The translations under genes and the position numbers were made by a program. From contig NC_084831.1 of the NCBI RefSeq assembly GCF_033115175.1, forward strand, positions 45,540,002-45,604,001: a stretch of DNA of 64,000 nucleotides. The letters are read 5' to 3'. Every line of letters starts with the position of its first letter. Position 1 is the stretch's first letter. The notes under the pieces are model-generated. The model was not told where the DNA came from. It saw nothing but the letters and a program-made list of their open reading frames with translations, and ran no database searches. Shown here in pieces: positions 38,345 to 50,029 of the stretch. Source of the DNA: Lepus europaeus. Its lineage: Eukaryota > Chordata > Mammalia > Lagomorpha > Leporidae.

Positions 38345-40407
38345 AGTAAGCGGATCCCCAGGTGCTTCCTTCCCTCGACGCTAAGGTGACTGATCTGGTG
38401 TCACCAGGTTGACACATTCTGAGACCTGCACTGGCCGCCCTGCCTCAGGGAGGGGACCCTCGCGGGCTTGGAAGGAAATCGGGGTGGGGGGGTGTGTGGA
38501 GAAAGGGACCTTGAACAAGACACGTCACTCCTGAGGCCTGGACTTCTCACCTGTCCAATGGAGCCATTCAACCCTGCGGGCAGCACCGCTCTGTGAATGA
38601 AAGGGTAACTCGCGCTAAGGCACATGGTAGGGGCTTGCCAGGTCCCACCCCTGAGGGGTCTGAGAGGGGTCTGAGAGGGACCAACAAGGCGTGAGGATTT
38701 AGCTCAGAAGCAGAGAGGAAGGGGTTGCTGTGGACAGCCGATGAGGGACAAGTCCTGTTCCTGGACAGACACGGCAGGAGTAGCAGAACCGGAAAATCAG
38801 AATGGCACGTGCGGCTCTGATGCAGTGTTGGTTCTGGGCCACGTGCCGTTCTGGCCGGCATAGTGAGCATCCGCTCTTTTACTGGCGCCCGAGCCCCGTG
38901 GCGGCGCCCTGGGTTGGGAGCTGGGCTGCAGGAAAGCCCTGGGGGCTCGGAGTCCTGCAGGAGGTAGGATCGCGCTTTCTCTCTGGGTGCCTTCCGGTTT
39001 GACTCAGTTCAGCCCAACACGAGCTTCTCAGCTCCTGATCTGTGCAGAGCCTGTGCCAGGCACAGCGGCATCAAGGGGAAGTGTGGCACAGTGCCGCCCT
39101 CCCGGTGAGGAGCCGGGCTCTGGCTTCTGGCAGATGGAGGTCTGAATCCTGGCTCTACCGCTGGCCATGGCAGCCTGGGAAAGTGCCTCTCTGGAGCTCC
39201 CTGGGTCGTGAAAGAGTGGAAGCCGGAGCCTTGTCACAGTGAGGTTAGCTGACATAGTGCGTGGGAGGTCCCGGCCAGCACCTGGCTCAGCGCGCAGGAA
39301 CCAGGATAGTTTTCATTTACCCTAGAGGAGCCTCACCTCCACCTTCCAGGCTGCACCTGGCCCCTCCTCTGGGCAAGAAATCCCCGGGGAGCCCCAGGCT
39401 GCCAGCAGGGAGAGGCCATGGGGAGAAGTTGAGCCAGGGGCATCAGATTGGCTCACCCACCGGCTGATTGACAGGAAAGAAAGGCTGGGTTGTTTTGGGC
39501 AGTGGGAGGAGATGGAAGCTTTTATTCAACACCCACTGTGTGTGCAAGAGAAGGGGGCAGGGAGAAGGAGCCAAGCCCTAGCTGCTGGGTGCCAGGCACG
39601 TGGTCGGGACCCTCACGCCGATCACAGGGGTGTAACCTCTCTGCTTGCAGCACAGTCTGCTCCCGTTGGGCAGGTGAGCAGCCGAAGAGCAAGGCTTTGA
39701 GCCGTGGTCCTGGGCTGAGTTCTCTGCAGGAAGACTCGCTCGTGACGAGGGGCTCATCCGGGGTGGGGGAGGGTCCCAGGCAGCACAGGTGGGAAGGGAA
39801 GCCAGGATGGGCACTGAGTCAGGCCAGGGTGTGCTGGTGCGCGGGTCACCGCTGTGCACCGTGGGCACTCCTGGGAGTCGGTGTAGACTACGCCCGCAAA
39901 TTGTGCCACCCGGGACAAGGAAGCAGAGGGCCCATCTACCAGCTCCAGCTGCCACTGCCGAAGGCTGCTCTCAGGGCCGGATCTCGAGGCCTTTCCAGCC
40001 TGGGCTGCAGGCAGGAGCTGCGTGCATGCCAGGGAGTGGTGAGTGCGGGGACCGGGCCCTCCTTAAGGAAGGACTATCACCGTTCCTGTGACTGCCCGTG
40101 GACTTGACGGCCCCGCCTCTGGATCGGTTGTCCCTGTTCCTGGCACAGCCGCCTCTCCTCCTCTCCTGCAGCCTTTGCAAACACACCCATCCCTGGTAAT
40201 CTCCATGGTAACCCACGGGGCCTGCAAGACCAACAGTGCCCAAATAAGACTCCTCACTGCCCCCCAGCCCCACCCTTGTCCTCTGGTGCCTCTCGTTCAG
40301 CCAGTGGCACAAGCAGCCTGCGCAGCCCGGGTGCGGGAGCCCAGCTCCCTGGCATCCACTGCTCACATCTGAGCAGTCACCATGTTTGCCTCTGAAATGA
40401 CTTGTTA
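38345..40407. other. Upstream of CDCP2: MIR relics, otherwise unrecognised
   Basis: MIR-like pieces at about 38510-38640 and 39100-39260. An 11-nt unit (ggtctgagagg) occurs twice in tandem near 38655-38678. No exon recognised. Confidence 0.45.
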
Positions 40408-40716
40408 TTGCCTCTCCCTTTATTTAAAAGGCACAGAGAAAGAGACAGACAGACAGATCTTCCATTCATAGGTTCACCCTGCCAATGTCTGTGACAGGTG
40501 AGGCTGGGCCAGACCAAGCCAGGAGCCAGGAACTCCATCTGGGTCTCTTATGTGGGTGGCAGGGGTCCCACTCCTTGAACCATCACCTGCTGCCTCCCAT
40601 GGTGTTCACTAACTGGAAGCCAGAATCAGGATCAGGGCCAGGACTCAAACCCAAGCGTTTGAGGGTACAGACACCCCAAGCGGCGTCCTAACCCCTGGGC
40701 CAAACGCCTGCCCCTG
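40408..40716 (-). mobile_element. Lagomorph C-repeat SINE (older subtype)
   Basis: Reverse orientation: ccctttatttaaaaggcaca at left; ends gggccaaacgcctgcccctg. Confidence 0.9.
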
Positions 40717-41230
40717 AAGTGACTTCTGACGCTGTCACCGCCCACGCTCACCCTGGCTCCTGCATTCTGTCATCCAGCCTCCCCATGGGCCTGTGTCTCT
40801 GCTCCTGCCTGCGCCCTGCCCACCCCCAAACCACTGTCTGCTCAGCTTTCTAATACACGATGCCACTCCTCAGCTCAGGATAAAACCCAGAGTTCCCAGG
40901 GCCAGCGCTATGCCATAGCAGGTTAAGCCGCCGTTTGCAGTGCCGGCATCTCATATGGGCGCCGGTTCAAGTCCCGGCTGCTCCACTTCCTGTCCAGCTC
41001 CCTGTTCATGTCCCTTCAGATCACCTCTCGGACTTTCCCCAGCCAGAGCTCCCCAGCCCGGCCCACTGACTCTTCCCCTGCGTCTCTGCCTGGAGCCCGG
41101 GTCACCTTCTCTCCGCCCCATGGTCCCCGAGCGTCACTCTCACTCATCCTTCAAGATGACTGTCGCCTCCTGCCCTCCCCTGCCCCTACCCCCCCATGCT
41201 GGGAGTCCGTCCTCTTCCTCCGGTGCCCGG
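40717..41230 (+). repeat. L2 relic split by a SINE fragment
   Basis: The left piece with ctcaggataaaacccagag and the right piece after 41012 resemble L2; a truncated C-repeat (40899-41012) separates them. Confidence 0.45.
40899..41012 (+). mobile_element. C-repeat SINE 5' fragment
   Basis: Head ccagggccagcgctatgcca through gtcccggctgctccacttcc, then the similarity ends. Confidence 0.85.
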
Positions 41231-41429
41231 CCCTGCGCTATGGCTGGCTGGTCTCCCCGCAGACACCCTCTGTCCTCTCGGCGTTCATTCCGGTGCTCGT
41301 GCACGGCTCCGCCCAGAGCCCATCCTGGCCCTTGTCTCTGCACGTCCCAGTGCTCAGGAACGCACAGCGAGGAAGTGCTCTTGTCAGCTGGAGCCTGTGT
41401 CCATCCAGGTTGTTTTAACCTCGCCGCCT

Positions 41430-41577
41430 TAGTCTGTTCAGGCCACTTGGACAAAATAGCACGGAGTGAGGGTCTTACAAACAACGGAAGTGTGCCTCCC
41501 ACGGTTCTGCAGGCTGCAAGGTCGAGGGCCCGTTTCCTGCTCACAGTTGCACCTTCTCACTGTGTCCTCACGCGGTG
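41430..41577 (-). mobile_element. MaLR-type LTR fragment
   Basis: Starts cttagtctgttcaggccact and includes cacggttctgcaggctgcaa and cactgtgtcctcacgcggtg, the reverse strand of a MaLR LTR. Truncated at right by a CT tract and a SINE. Confidence 0.65.
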
Positions 41578-41604
41578 AAAGCTGTGCCTTTCTCTCTCTC
41601 TCTC

Positions 41605-41671
41605 TCTCTTTTTTTTTTTTTTTTGAAAGATTTATTTATTTATATGAAAGGCAGAGCAATAGAGAGAGAGG

Positions 41672-41720
<49 letters not shown>

Positions 41721-41960
41721 TCCATCTGCTGGTTCACTCTCCAAATGGCTGCAGTGGCCAGGGCTGGGCCAAGCCGAAGCTGGGAGCCAGGAGCTTCTTC
41801 TGGGTCTTCCACACGGGTGCAGGGGCCCAAGCACTTGGGCCATGCTCTGCTGCTCTGCAGGGAGGTGGATCAGGAACAGAGCAGCTGGGATTCAAACAGA
41901 TGCTCTGATAGGCGATGCCAGCATCACAGGTGCCCCAAGGGGTCCCTTTCACGGGCACTA
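41605..41960 (-). mobile_element. Lagomorph C-repeat SINE with expanded AG tract
   Basis: Reverse orientation: poly-T, ttatttatttatatgaaagg, then about 55 nt of AG repeats (41660-41717) before the body. The head is worn. Confidence 0.9.
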
Positions 41961-43976
41961 AACCCTGGGCACTGGGGACCTGCCGACTGCCATGGCTGAG
42001 CCTGGAGGACTCACTCTCGGACGTCCAGGGGTGTCTTCACATACGACTCCTCTCTCTGCTCTGGCTCTGCTGCACCTGGGCGCCGGTGGACACGGAGTTA
42101 CTCCTGAAGGGATGTGGGCTCTGTAAGGCCGGCAGTCGGCGCCCAGGATGGAGGGTGGGAGCCCGCGGGCCTGCTGTCACTGGCCATGTGCATGCTTCCA
42201 TCTCTGGGTGTTCACCTGTCGTCATCTGGCCATGCTGTGGCCTCAGCATGAGACCTGCCAGTACCCAGGTGTCCGGCACGGAGGGGACGAGTCTGTGCAG
42301 GCCTATCCTTTGCCTTTGAGTGACTGTGTGCACCACTGTGCATTCAACCTGCACACCCACACGGCACCCCCGTGCCACACCTGGATCGCACAGGGCACCC
42401 CCGTGCCACACCTGGATCGCACAGTGCTCTGTGTGTAACCGCGGACCACATGTCAGTGTGTATGTGCCCCCTGCGGGCTGCATTCAATTCTTTCCGAGTG
42501 CTGTCCCTCAGTGTGCCTGCACTCATGTCCATGTGCAAGGTCATGGCTGGGTGTGAGCATGGTTATCCCGGGACTGTGCACCCTCCGTCTGTAGACATCT
42601 GTTTGCACGGTGCAGTCTCCGCTGGTGTGTACACAGGTCTGTGTGTGCACATCTGTGCCCAGTGGACATCCCATGAGCGCGCCCTATCCCGCACCCTGTG
42701 GCTCTCTGAGAGTGCACGTCTACAGCCAGTTTTGTCTTCGTATCTGCACTCTGTCACTGGTGCCTGCGGGACACGAGTGGGATGCCCAGTGCTTCCTTTT
42801 CCACAGAGGCTGGGCTGACAATGGGGTGTGGCTGAGCGGGGAGGCGCTCCGCCTTGGGGAAGTCCGGTGAGGCCCCAGGGACCACATCCCTCCCTCCACA
42901 GGGGTGAAGTGGGTGCTCTGCTCCTGAAGTCAGCTGAGCCTGGGCCGCATGTTACACCCCAGAGTTCCTCCGCTGGAGGCTGGTCAGCGCAGTGTGGAGT
43001 GTGGGGTGTCCCATATGGCAGGGCCGGGGGACACTCAGCCCTCAGGCTACAAAGCCCTGCGCAGTTGTTTGGTCTGACCCTGCCAAGGCAACCACAGGGG
43101 GGACCTGAAATTCAATGAATCTATAGCAGGCTAATTTTTAAGCTGATAATTTTTCATGGCTCGTGAATGATGTTATAAATATCCACATGGTCCTTGGCAG
43201 CCGATAGGTTCCCCACCCCTGCCATATGGGGAAGGAGCGGAGAACAGGCAGGGGTGCAGGAGGGAGGGGATGCGAAGGGTGGGAGAGGGAGGCTGAGCGC
43301 TGGTGGGAGCAGGCTGGCGGGGGCTGGGGCGGTTCCTGGGACACCGCATGGAAGGCGCCAGCTCCTCACACCCAGCCCCGTCTCCTCCTCCTCCCTCCCC
43401 TCTCGCAGTCACTCTGCCCTAGGCCTTATCCCAAGGCTGGAGTTCGATGTCCTGATGACCCGGAGTCCAGACCAAGGACAAGGTTTCCTAAGAGCCCCTG
43501 GCAAGGGTGTGACATTCACAGCCTCCCAGAGCCCACGGGAAGAAAGGGAAGAGGGGGCCAGAACCACGGCCTTTCTGTGGGCCTGTCCACTCTAGGCCTC
43601 CTCACCCCACGGGGGAGGGGTATCACGGAAAGGAAAACCCAGCAAAGGGCTGCCCCCAGAGCCGAGGCTGGGCAGAGCAGTCCCGGGACAGGACAAGGCT
43701 GGGGGCAAAGCACGGTCCCCCTCACGGGAGCTACTTGTCCCCAGCAATGCTGGTCCCTGCTGTTGCCGTAGCCCAGCGGCCACAGCTGTGGTCTGGTTAC
43801 CACGTCCGACGTGCCGTGCAACCTCAGCATCTGGTTCCCCTCTGGGCCTGTTTCCACAGGTGTCAAGTGGGCTTGCTGCTCCTGCCGCACCTCGCTGGGC
43901 TGCCGGGGGGGCTCTGTGCGAGGTCCCGGAGGAGAAAGGGCTTTGCAGTCTTTAAAGCACAGGGCACCAGCAGGCG
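41961..43976. other. Intergenic; one exact tandem duplication
   Basis: Includes an exact 31-bp tandem duplication at 42363-42424 in a CA/TG-rich zone. Otherwise no exon or familiar repeat recognised. Confidence 0.45.
42363..42424. repeat. Exact 31-bp tandem duplication
   Basis: Two identical 31-nt units (42363-42393 and 42394-42424), beginning ggcacccccgtgccacacct. The unit contains the short palindrome ggcaccccc/gtgcc. Confidence 0.9.
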
Positions 43977-44022
43977 TGTGTGTGCTTGTGTGTGTGTGTG
44001 TGCATGTGTGTGTGTGTGTTCA
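43977..44022. repeat. (TG)n microsatellite
   Basis: An interrupted TG run including a central gcatg step. Confidence 0.9.
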
Positions 44023-44039
44023 CCGCTGGATGCAACGGC

Positions 44040-44235
44040 GGCTGAGCATAGCGCTGACTTTCCCAGCCAGCACTTCACCTGGGCCACCTCATCTCATCTG
44101 CACCTCCACCCCATGGCGGGCCCCATCACTGCCCATCGCACAGACGAAGAAACCGGGGTGCCCAGTACCCCATGTCCTTTAAGTGGCAGGAGCAACATTC
44201 GAACCCAGGACTGCCCAGCTGCAATGCCGGTGCTC
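44040..44235 (-). repeat. MIR relic
   Basis: cacctcatctcatctgcacc and cattcgaacccaggactgc fit a reverse MIR. Confidence 0.55.
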
Positions 44236-44397
44236 TGAGCCAGCAGGAGATGTGGCTGGGGTGGGAGGGTCCTGAAAGAGGATGTGCGAGGCTGGGGACA
44301 AGGGTGGCGCACGAAGGAAGCCCCATGCTGCTCCAGCCGCTCTCCTCCCCCTCCTGCGGCCAAGCTGGGATTTTAACAAGCCCTAGGAGTCCAGGGA

Positions 44398-44737
44398 CTT
44401 TTTTTTTTTTTTTTAAAGATTTATTTATTTACTTGAGAGGTAGAGTTACAGAGAGAGGGAGAGACAGAAGGAAAGATATTCCATCTGCTGGTTCACTCCC
44501 CAAATGGCCATGGCCATAACGGCCAGAGCTGAGCTGATCCAAAGCCAGGAGCCAGGATCTAGGTCTTCCATGTGCGTGCAGGGGCCCAAGCACTTGGGCC
44601 ATCTTCTACTGCTTTCCCGGGCCATAGCAGGGAGCTGGATCAGAAGTGGAGCAGCCAGGACTTGAACTGGCGCCCATATGGGATGCCGCCAGCACTGCAG
44701 GTGGTAGCTTTACCTGCTAAGCCACAGCACCGGCACC
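44398..44737 (-). mobile_element. Lagomorph C-repeat SINE
   Basis: Reverse orientation, full length: poly-T plus aagatttatttatttacttg at left, ccacagcaccggc at right. Confidence 0.95.
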
Positions 44738-47274
44738 CAGGCTGGCTGCTTTATGCACGTTATCTCAGCTAACTGCCACAGCTCTAGGAGGCAGTGTTGG
44801 TTTCCCTGGGGGCAGTGGCACACTGCTCCCCAGCCCTGGCTGGCTGTCTAGGGTCTGCCTCCCCCACCAGCAGGCAAGCACCAGGACAGCAGGAAAGCCA
44901 CGATGTCCACTGCGGCGTCTCAGCACGTGGCACTGCTTAAGTTCTCAATAAATAATGGGAGGAGAAAGGAAAACAATGTGGAAGCCGACACTCAGAGACA
45001 GTCTCATCACCGAGCTCCCTCAGCTGCTTGGTGGCCGAGCCAGGATTTGACTTCTGACCAGTCCCAAAACCTATTTCTTGCCATGGTGTAAATTCTACCC
45101 CGCGGAGCTCCATGTGTGCAGACTCGGGGCGGGGGCAGCTAGCTGGCAGTCAGGGTCCTGTGGAGAGTCCCTCACAAGAGGCCTGGGTTCCTCCCACCTG
45201 CCACTGCCCACCCTTGTCTCCTCTCAGGCCGCTGGCCACCGAGGGCAGGGAGGAGCGCTCCCCATCCAGGTCCTCAGAGAGCCCCAGTGTAGACGCTGCC
45301 ACACTCAGGCTCCATGGCCTCTGGACACGCACGGGCTCACCAGCAGCTCACGGTGGATGGGGAGGGCTCTAGATGGAGTGGGGGCGGGCAGCCCGAGCAG
45401 GGTGGGTCAGGGCCCCGGACCAGCAGAGCTGTGCAGAGAGACAGTCCGAAGTCCTCTTCCTACCCATTTTTCAGGCTGCAAAAACTGAGGCCCACAGGGC
45501 ACCGGGAAAAGACAACCACACATTCACTGAGTGTCCCCTGCGAACCAGGCCAGGGGCCAGGCCTTTCGTGTCGGTTCCAACAAGCGTCTGTAGCCTCAGG
45601 AGGTGATGGGCACTTGCAGAACGGCAGGCCGGAACCCCCAACAGCCCACAGGAAACCTGCGCCCAGCAGTTCCGTTAGCCCTCGCGCAGCCGTGGCTGTG
45701 CCCTGACAAGGACTATGGACAAGAGGTGCCACCTCTGTCACCTGCTCACCCCGAGGCGCCACAGGAGGTGTATGTGCATGGCGACTTCCCCAGTCTCCGC
45801 CTGAGGCACCCCTGGCTGCCAGGCCTGAGCCCGTGGGGAAGGCAGGAGCGCTGGGTGCACGCCCCGAGCCAGCCGGGGCAGGGCTATTTGGGGACAGACC
45901 CCCCAGCTTCCTCATCGTAGCCAGGGGACGCTCTGCAGCGCACTCTGTGCACACTCCTGGCAGGGCCCCGGCAGGATGAGCCACGGTGCCCACCGCCTAC
46001 CCCCTCCCGGTCCTGGCTCCCCAGCTCTCTCACCCACTTCCCCCTGGGTCACCTCCCCCAGATCCTTGCTCACAGTTGAGGTGGGGGCAAGCCCAGCCTA
46101 AAACCTTGGCACGTTAAAATCCGGCGCTCTGCAGACATGCAGCCAATGTTCACCCGGGGCTCGTTTCCATTCTCACAGGAGCGCACATCTTTGAGAACAT
46201 GGCCGGCCCATAAGCATCACCCAGGAGCAGCTAGTGGCCCGGGGCGCTGTAAGAGGGAAGGAGTCTGTAGGCTGAGCTGCCTGGCAGATGCACACACAGC
46301 TCTAGCAGTTTGCAAAACTTGTCCCTGTGTTCCAGGCTCTGCACTCCCTCCCACTGCTCCAAACCAAGAGCTCCTTCACAGGGCTCTGTATTCAACATAG
46401 TAGGCTTCAGGCGCAAACCCTGTCTTTGTTGCAAACATTCCCGACTCTCCTCTCCTCCTTCCAGGTTCCCTCGTGGTCAGCCAGGCTGGGGGTGGAGCTC
46501 CCTTGTGTACAATGTGGCCACCTGGCTGCGGCCCCGAGCACTGAGATTGGGGACCTGGTCAAGGCTGTCATCCTGCCCAGCTGCAAGCTAGCGTGCTCAG
46601 CACCAGGAGCAAAGGGCAGGAGGAGGTGGCGGTCCCCAGCACGGCCTGGGGGGCCCGCCTGCTGACAACTTTGCCACCTCCCACTCAGTAAACCCCATGC
46701 TCTTCTGTGTGGCACTGGCGCACGCCATCTATTTGGAGTGAGCCCCGGGGCATGGGAGCTCTGGGATGCAAGGGGGCCCCTACTAGAGCCTGGTGCCAAA
46801 CAGCCCCCAGCTCACCAGTCAGTGGCCACCTGTGACAGCTGCACCCACCTGGGCAAGGCCAGCAGCTTCCACGACTCACGGTCAATTAAAAAGAAGAGCA
46901 AGACCTGTCTCCATTCTCCCTGATCTGGCCGGCTGGACCACACACACTGCCGCCTTCCTCTGCCTCTGGCTGGAATTATGTCAACCACGTGCAGCTCCCA
47001 GCTGGGCGTACAGATCAGAAGCTCCGAGGGGCAGCGATCTATGTCTTTGATTAATAAAAAATGGGAGATAAATTAATAATGACTTAATACATGCAATTTG
47101 GGATCAAAATCTTCCAAAGCATGGGAGAAATAATAAAAAGGAGAATTCTTGATAGTGAAAATTTTTGGAACAAACGCTGTCCTCAGAGGTCAGCCACCAG
47201 CCACGGGAGAGAAAGGAGGAGGGGACAGGATCTCATGCGCACTGAGAGCCAGGTGCTGTGCTTGAGGGGTACCC
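44738..47274. other. Intergenic, no gene recognised
   Basis: Mostly unrecognised. An A+T-rich patch lies at about 47045-47170 (ttaataaaaaatgggagata). No exon with family resemblance on either strand. Confidence 0.4.
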
Positions 47275-47410
47275 ACGCTTCCCTCGGCTTTATACAACCC
47301 TCAATAGAGTGCTACCATCCCCATTTTATAGATGAACAAACTGAGGCTAAGTTACTTGTTGTGGGTCTCAGAATCAACAAGAGACTTGAACTTAGGTCTG
47401 TTTCACTTAA
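47275..47410 (-). repeat. MIR relic
   Basis: cattttatagatgaacaaac followed by tgaggctaagttacttg and gagacttgaacttaggtctg. Confidence 0.75.
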
Positions 47411-47422
47411 AAAGAAAAACAT

Positions 47423-47716
47423 GGGGGCTGGTGCTGTGGTATAGTGAGTAAATTTGCAGCCAGTAGCACCAGCATCCCACATGGGCGCCAGTTCGAGTCC
47501 CGGCTGCTCCACTTCTGATCCAGCTCCCTGCTAATAGCCTGAGAAAGCAGCAGAAGACGACCCAGGTGCTTGGGACCCTGCACCATTGGAGACCTAGACA
47601 CAGCTCCTGGCCATTGCTACTTGGGAGAGTGAACCAGCGGAAGGAAGATCTCCCTTTCTCTGTCTCTTCCTCTTTCTGTGTATCTCTTTCAAATAATTTT
47701 TTTAAAAAAATCTTTT
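47423..47716 (+). mobile_element. Lagomorph C-repeat SINE
   Basis: Head gggggctggtgctgtggtat, with a shortened body between ctggccattgc and the tail. Confidence 0.93.
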
Positions 47717-47920
47717 TGTTGTTAAAAAAAATGAAAACACAACAGAAAGAAGAAAGAGCCCAACACTGGAGCCTGGCAACTCACTGTGGCTCCAGGGAAG
47801 ACAGCTATGCGGAGGGACCAGCACGTCAGCCGAGCGCTGGGAGTGATTTGCACTATCCACTGCTGTGTCTCCTACACCCAGAACAGAGCCTGGATCCAGC
47901 AGGTGCTCGCATACAGTCTT

Positions 47921-48240
47921 TTAAAAAAAGATTTATTTGTTTATTTATTTGAAAGGCAAGAGTTACAGAGAGAGAGAGAGAGACCTTCCATCTGGTTCAC
48001 TCCCCACATGGCTGTAGTGGCCGGAGCTGGGCTGGTCTGTAGCCAAGATCCAGGAGCTTCCTCTGGGTCTCCCACATGGGTGCAGAGGCCCAAGTACTTG
48101 GACCATCTTCCACTGCTTTCCCGGACCATTAGCAGGGAGCTGGAGCAGAAGTGGGGCAGCCAGGACACGAACCAGCATACATATGAGATGCCGGCGCTGC
48201 AGCAGGCAGTCTTACCGCTATGCCAAAGCACCGGCCCCAA
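47921..48240 (-). mobile_element. Lagomorph C-repeat SINE
   Basis: Reverse orientation. Flanks atacagtctttta and acacagtctta indicate the target duplication. Ends caaagcaccggcccc. Confidence 0.93.
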
Positions 48241-48385
48241 CACACAGTCTTAAATTAATGACTGAGCAGCTTGCAGGCAAAATGGGGCCCTGTTGTGTGG
48301 TGGAAGAGAGGGAGTAAATGCCTTTACGTCCTGGTCTCTAAGAGGACTAACAGGCACATTTAACACATATTTTAAAAAACCTTAA
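48241..48385. other. Short unrecognised spacer
   Basis: Nothing recognised between two SINEs. Confidence 0.4.
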
Positions 48386-48672
48386 TTACGGTAGGTGGTT
48401 GGTGAAGCAGTTAGGACACTGCTTGGGATGCTGGCATTCCATCCCAGAGGGCCCGGGTTCTAGCCCCAGCTCCACTTTCTGATTCCAGCTTCCTGCTAAA
48501 GGCGCTCTGGGAGGTAGCAAGTGACAGCTCTAGTGGGTAGGTCCCTGCCACCCACATGGGAGACCTTGAATTCTGTGCTTGACCTCAGCCTGGCCCAGCC
48601 CTGGCTGTGGCAGGGGTTTGGAGAGTGAACCAGCAGGTGAAAAGTCTCTGTCTTCAAATAAAATAAAAATCA
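48386..48672 (+). mobile_element. Diverged C-repeat SINE (older subtype)
   Basis: Head gtaggtggttggtgaagcag and body with tcccagagggcccgggttct. Tail aaataaaataaaaatc. Confidence 0.85.
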
Positions 48673-48689
48673 ACACATAAAAGTAAAAA

Positions 48690-48905
48690 AGCCTCTTTAA
48701 TTAGGCAATGATTTCAAACACAGAAAAAACAGGAAACAACATGGAAGACACATCAGAGAACCCACCACCCAGATTTTCCAGATGTTCGGATTGCTGCCAT
48801 GTTCATTTCAAATATTTTTATAACAAAATACAAACACAGTTTGGCCAAACGTGGCTTCACCACATTCCGTTTGCTCCCATCCATCACCAGAGATCACCCC
48901 GTCCT
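48690..48905. repeat. LINE-derived piece
   Basis: accacccagattttccagat with following catgttcatttcaaatattt resembles an old L1 3' segment. Confidence 0.4.
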
Positions 48906-48923
48906 TTTTTGTTCGTTCGTTTT

Positions 48924-49228
48924 GCTTTAGGAATTATTTAAAAGGCGGAGTGGCAGGAAGAGGTAAGGGGAAGCAGAGGCAGACCTTTCCCGCTCTGGCT
49001 CACTCCCCCACGTGACTGCAACAGCCGGGGATGGGTTAGGCCAAAGCTGGGAGCCAGGAACTCCATCTGGGTTGCCCACATGAGTGGCAGGCACCCAAGT
49101 ATTTGGGCTATCATCTGCTGCCTTCCCAGGTGCATTGGCAGAGAGCTGGATCCAGAACTCAAACCGGCACTCCAATACGGGATGTGGGGTCACAGCTGGT
49201 GGCTGAAATTCCTATGCCATGACAACCC
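48924..49228 (-). mobile_element. Diverged C-repeat SINE
   Basis: Reverse orientation: gaattatttaaaaggcggag at left; body with gccaggaactccatctgggt; worn head. Confidence 0.85.
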
Positions 49229-49511
49229 CTCATCCGTGCAGTTGGTGTCTCCTGAGATCCAGCATCATTTTGGGCTTTTGTGCTTTGCAAGTCCAGGCAG
49301 CTCCCTGAGCCCGTCCTTTGACAGTGTGCATTCCCCTCGGTTCCCGCATCCCCAGGGCTCAGTCTGCTGAGCGCTGCAGGCCGAGCGGAGTTCACTCATT
49401 TCCAGTGCTGTCTGGAATCCACCACTGCATCACCGTGGAATGCCTGGCTTCTCCGTTCTCTTCCTGATGGACACAGACGTAGTCGTCATTTGCCATTTCA
49501 AACAGTGCAGT
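49229..49511. other. Unrecognised intergenic sequence
   Basis: No gene or known repeat seen. Confidence 0.4.
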
Positions 49512-49800
49512 GGTGGGGCTGCTGCTGTGGTGTAGCAGGTAAAGCCGCCGCCTGCAGTGCTGGCATCCCCTACAGGTGCTGGTTTGAGGCCTGGCTGCTC
49601 CACTTCCGATCCAGTTGTCTGCTATGGCCTGGGAAAGCAGTGGAAGATGGCCCAAGTCCTTGGACCCCTGCGCCTGTGTGGGAGAGCCAGAAGAAGCTCC
49701 TGGCTCCTGGCTTCAGATCTGCCCAGCTTCGGCCGCTGCAGCCTTTTGGGGAGTGAACCAGCAGATGGAAGACCTCTCTCTGCAAGTGCAGTGACAAAAA
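49512..49800 (+). mobile_element. Lagomorph C-repeat SINE with truncated tail
   Basis: Head ggtggggctgctgctgtggt; the body is complete to gatggaagacctctctctgc, but the usual A-rich tail is missing. Confidence 0.9.
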
Positions 49801-50029
49801 TCTTCATACACAGCTCCAGGGCACCTGTGTGTCACACACAACCTTCACAATGGGCAACCTGTTGGGACAGTGTACCCCGAGATAACCTTGGAGAACCACT
49901 TCACATCTCTGAAACTTACACTCCTTCCTAAACCAGGGTCGGAAGTGGTGCGCACGCTGTGACGACCTGCGCTGCAATGCACATGAGAAGCCTGTGGCCG
50001 CCTGTAGAGCGCTTCATGAATATCGTACG

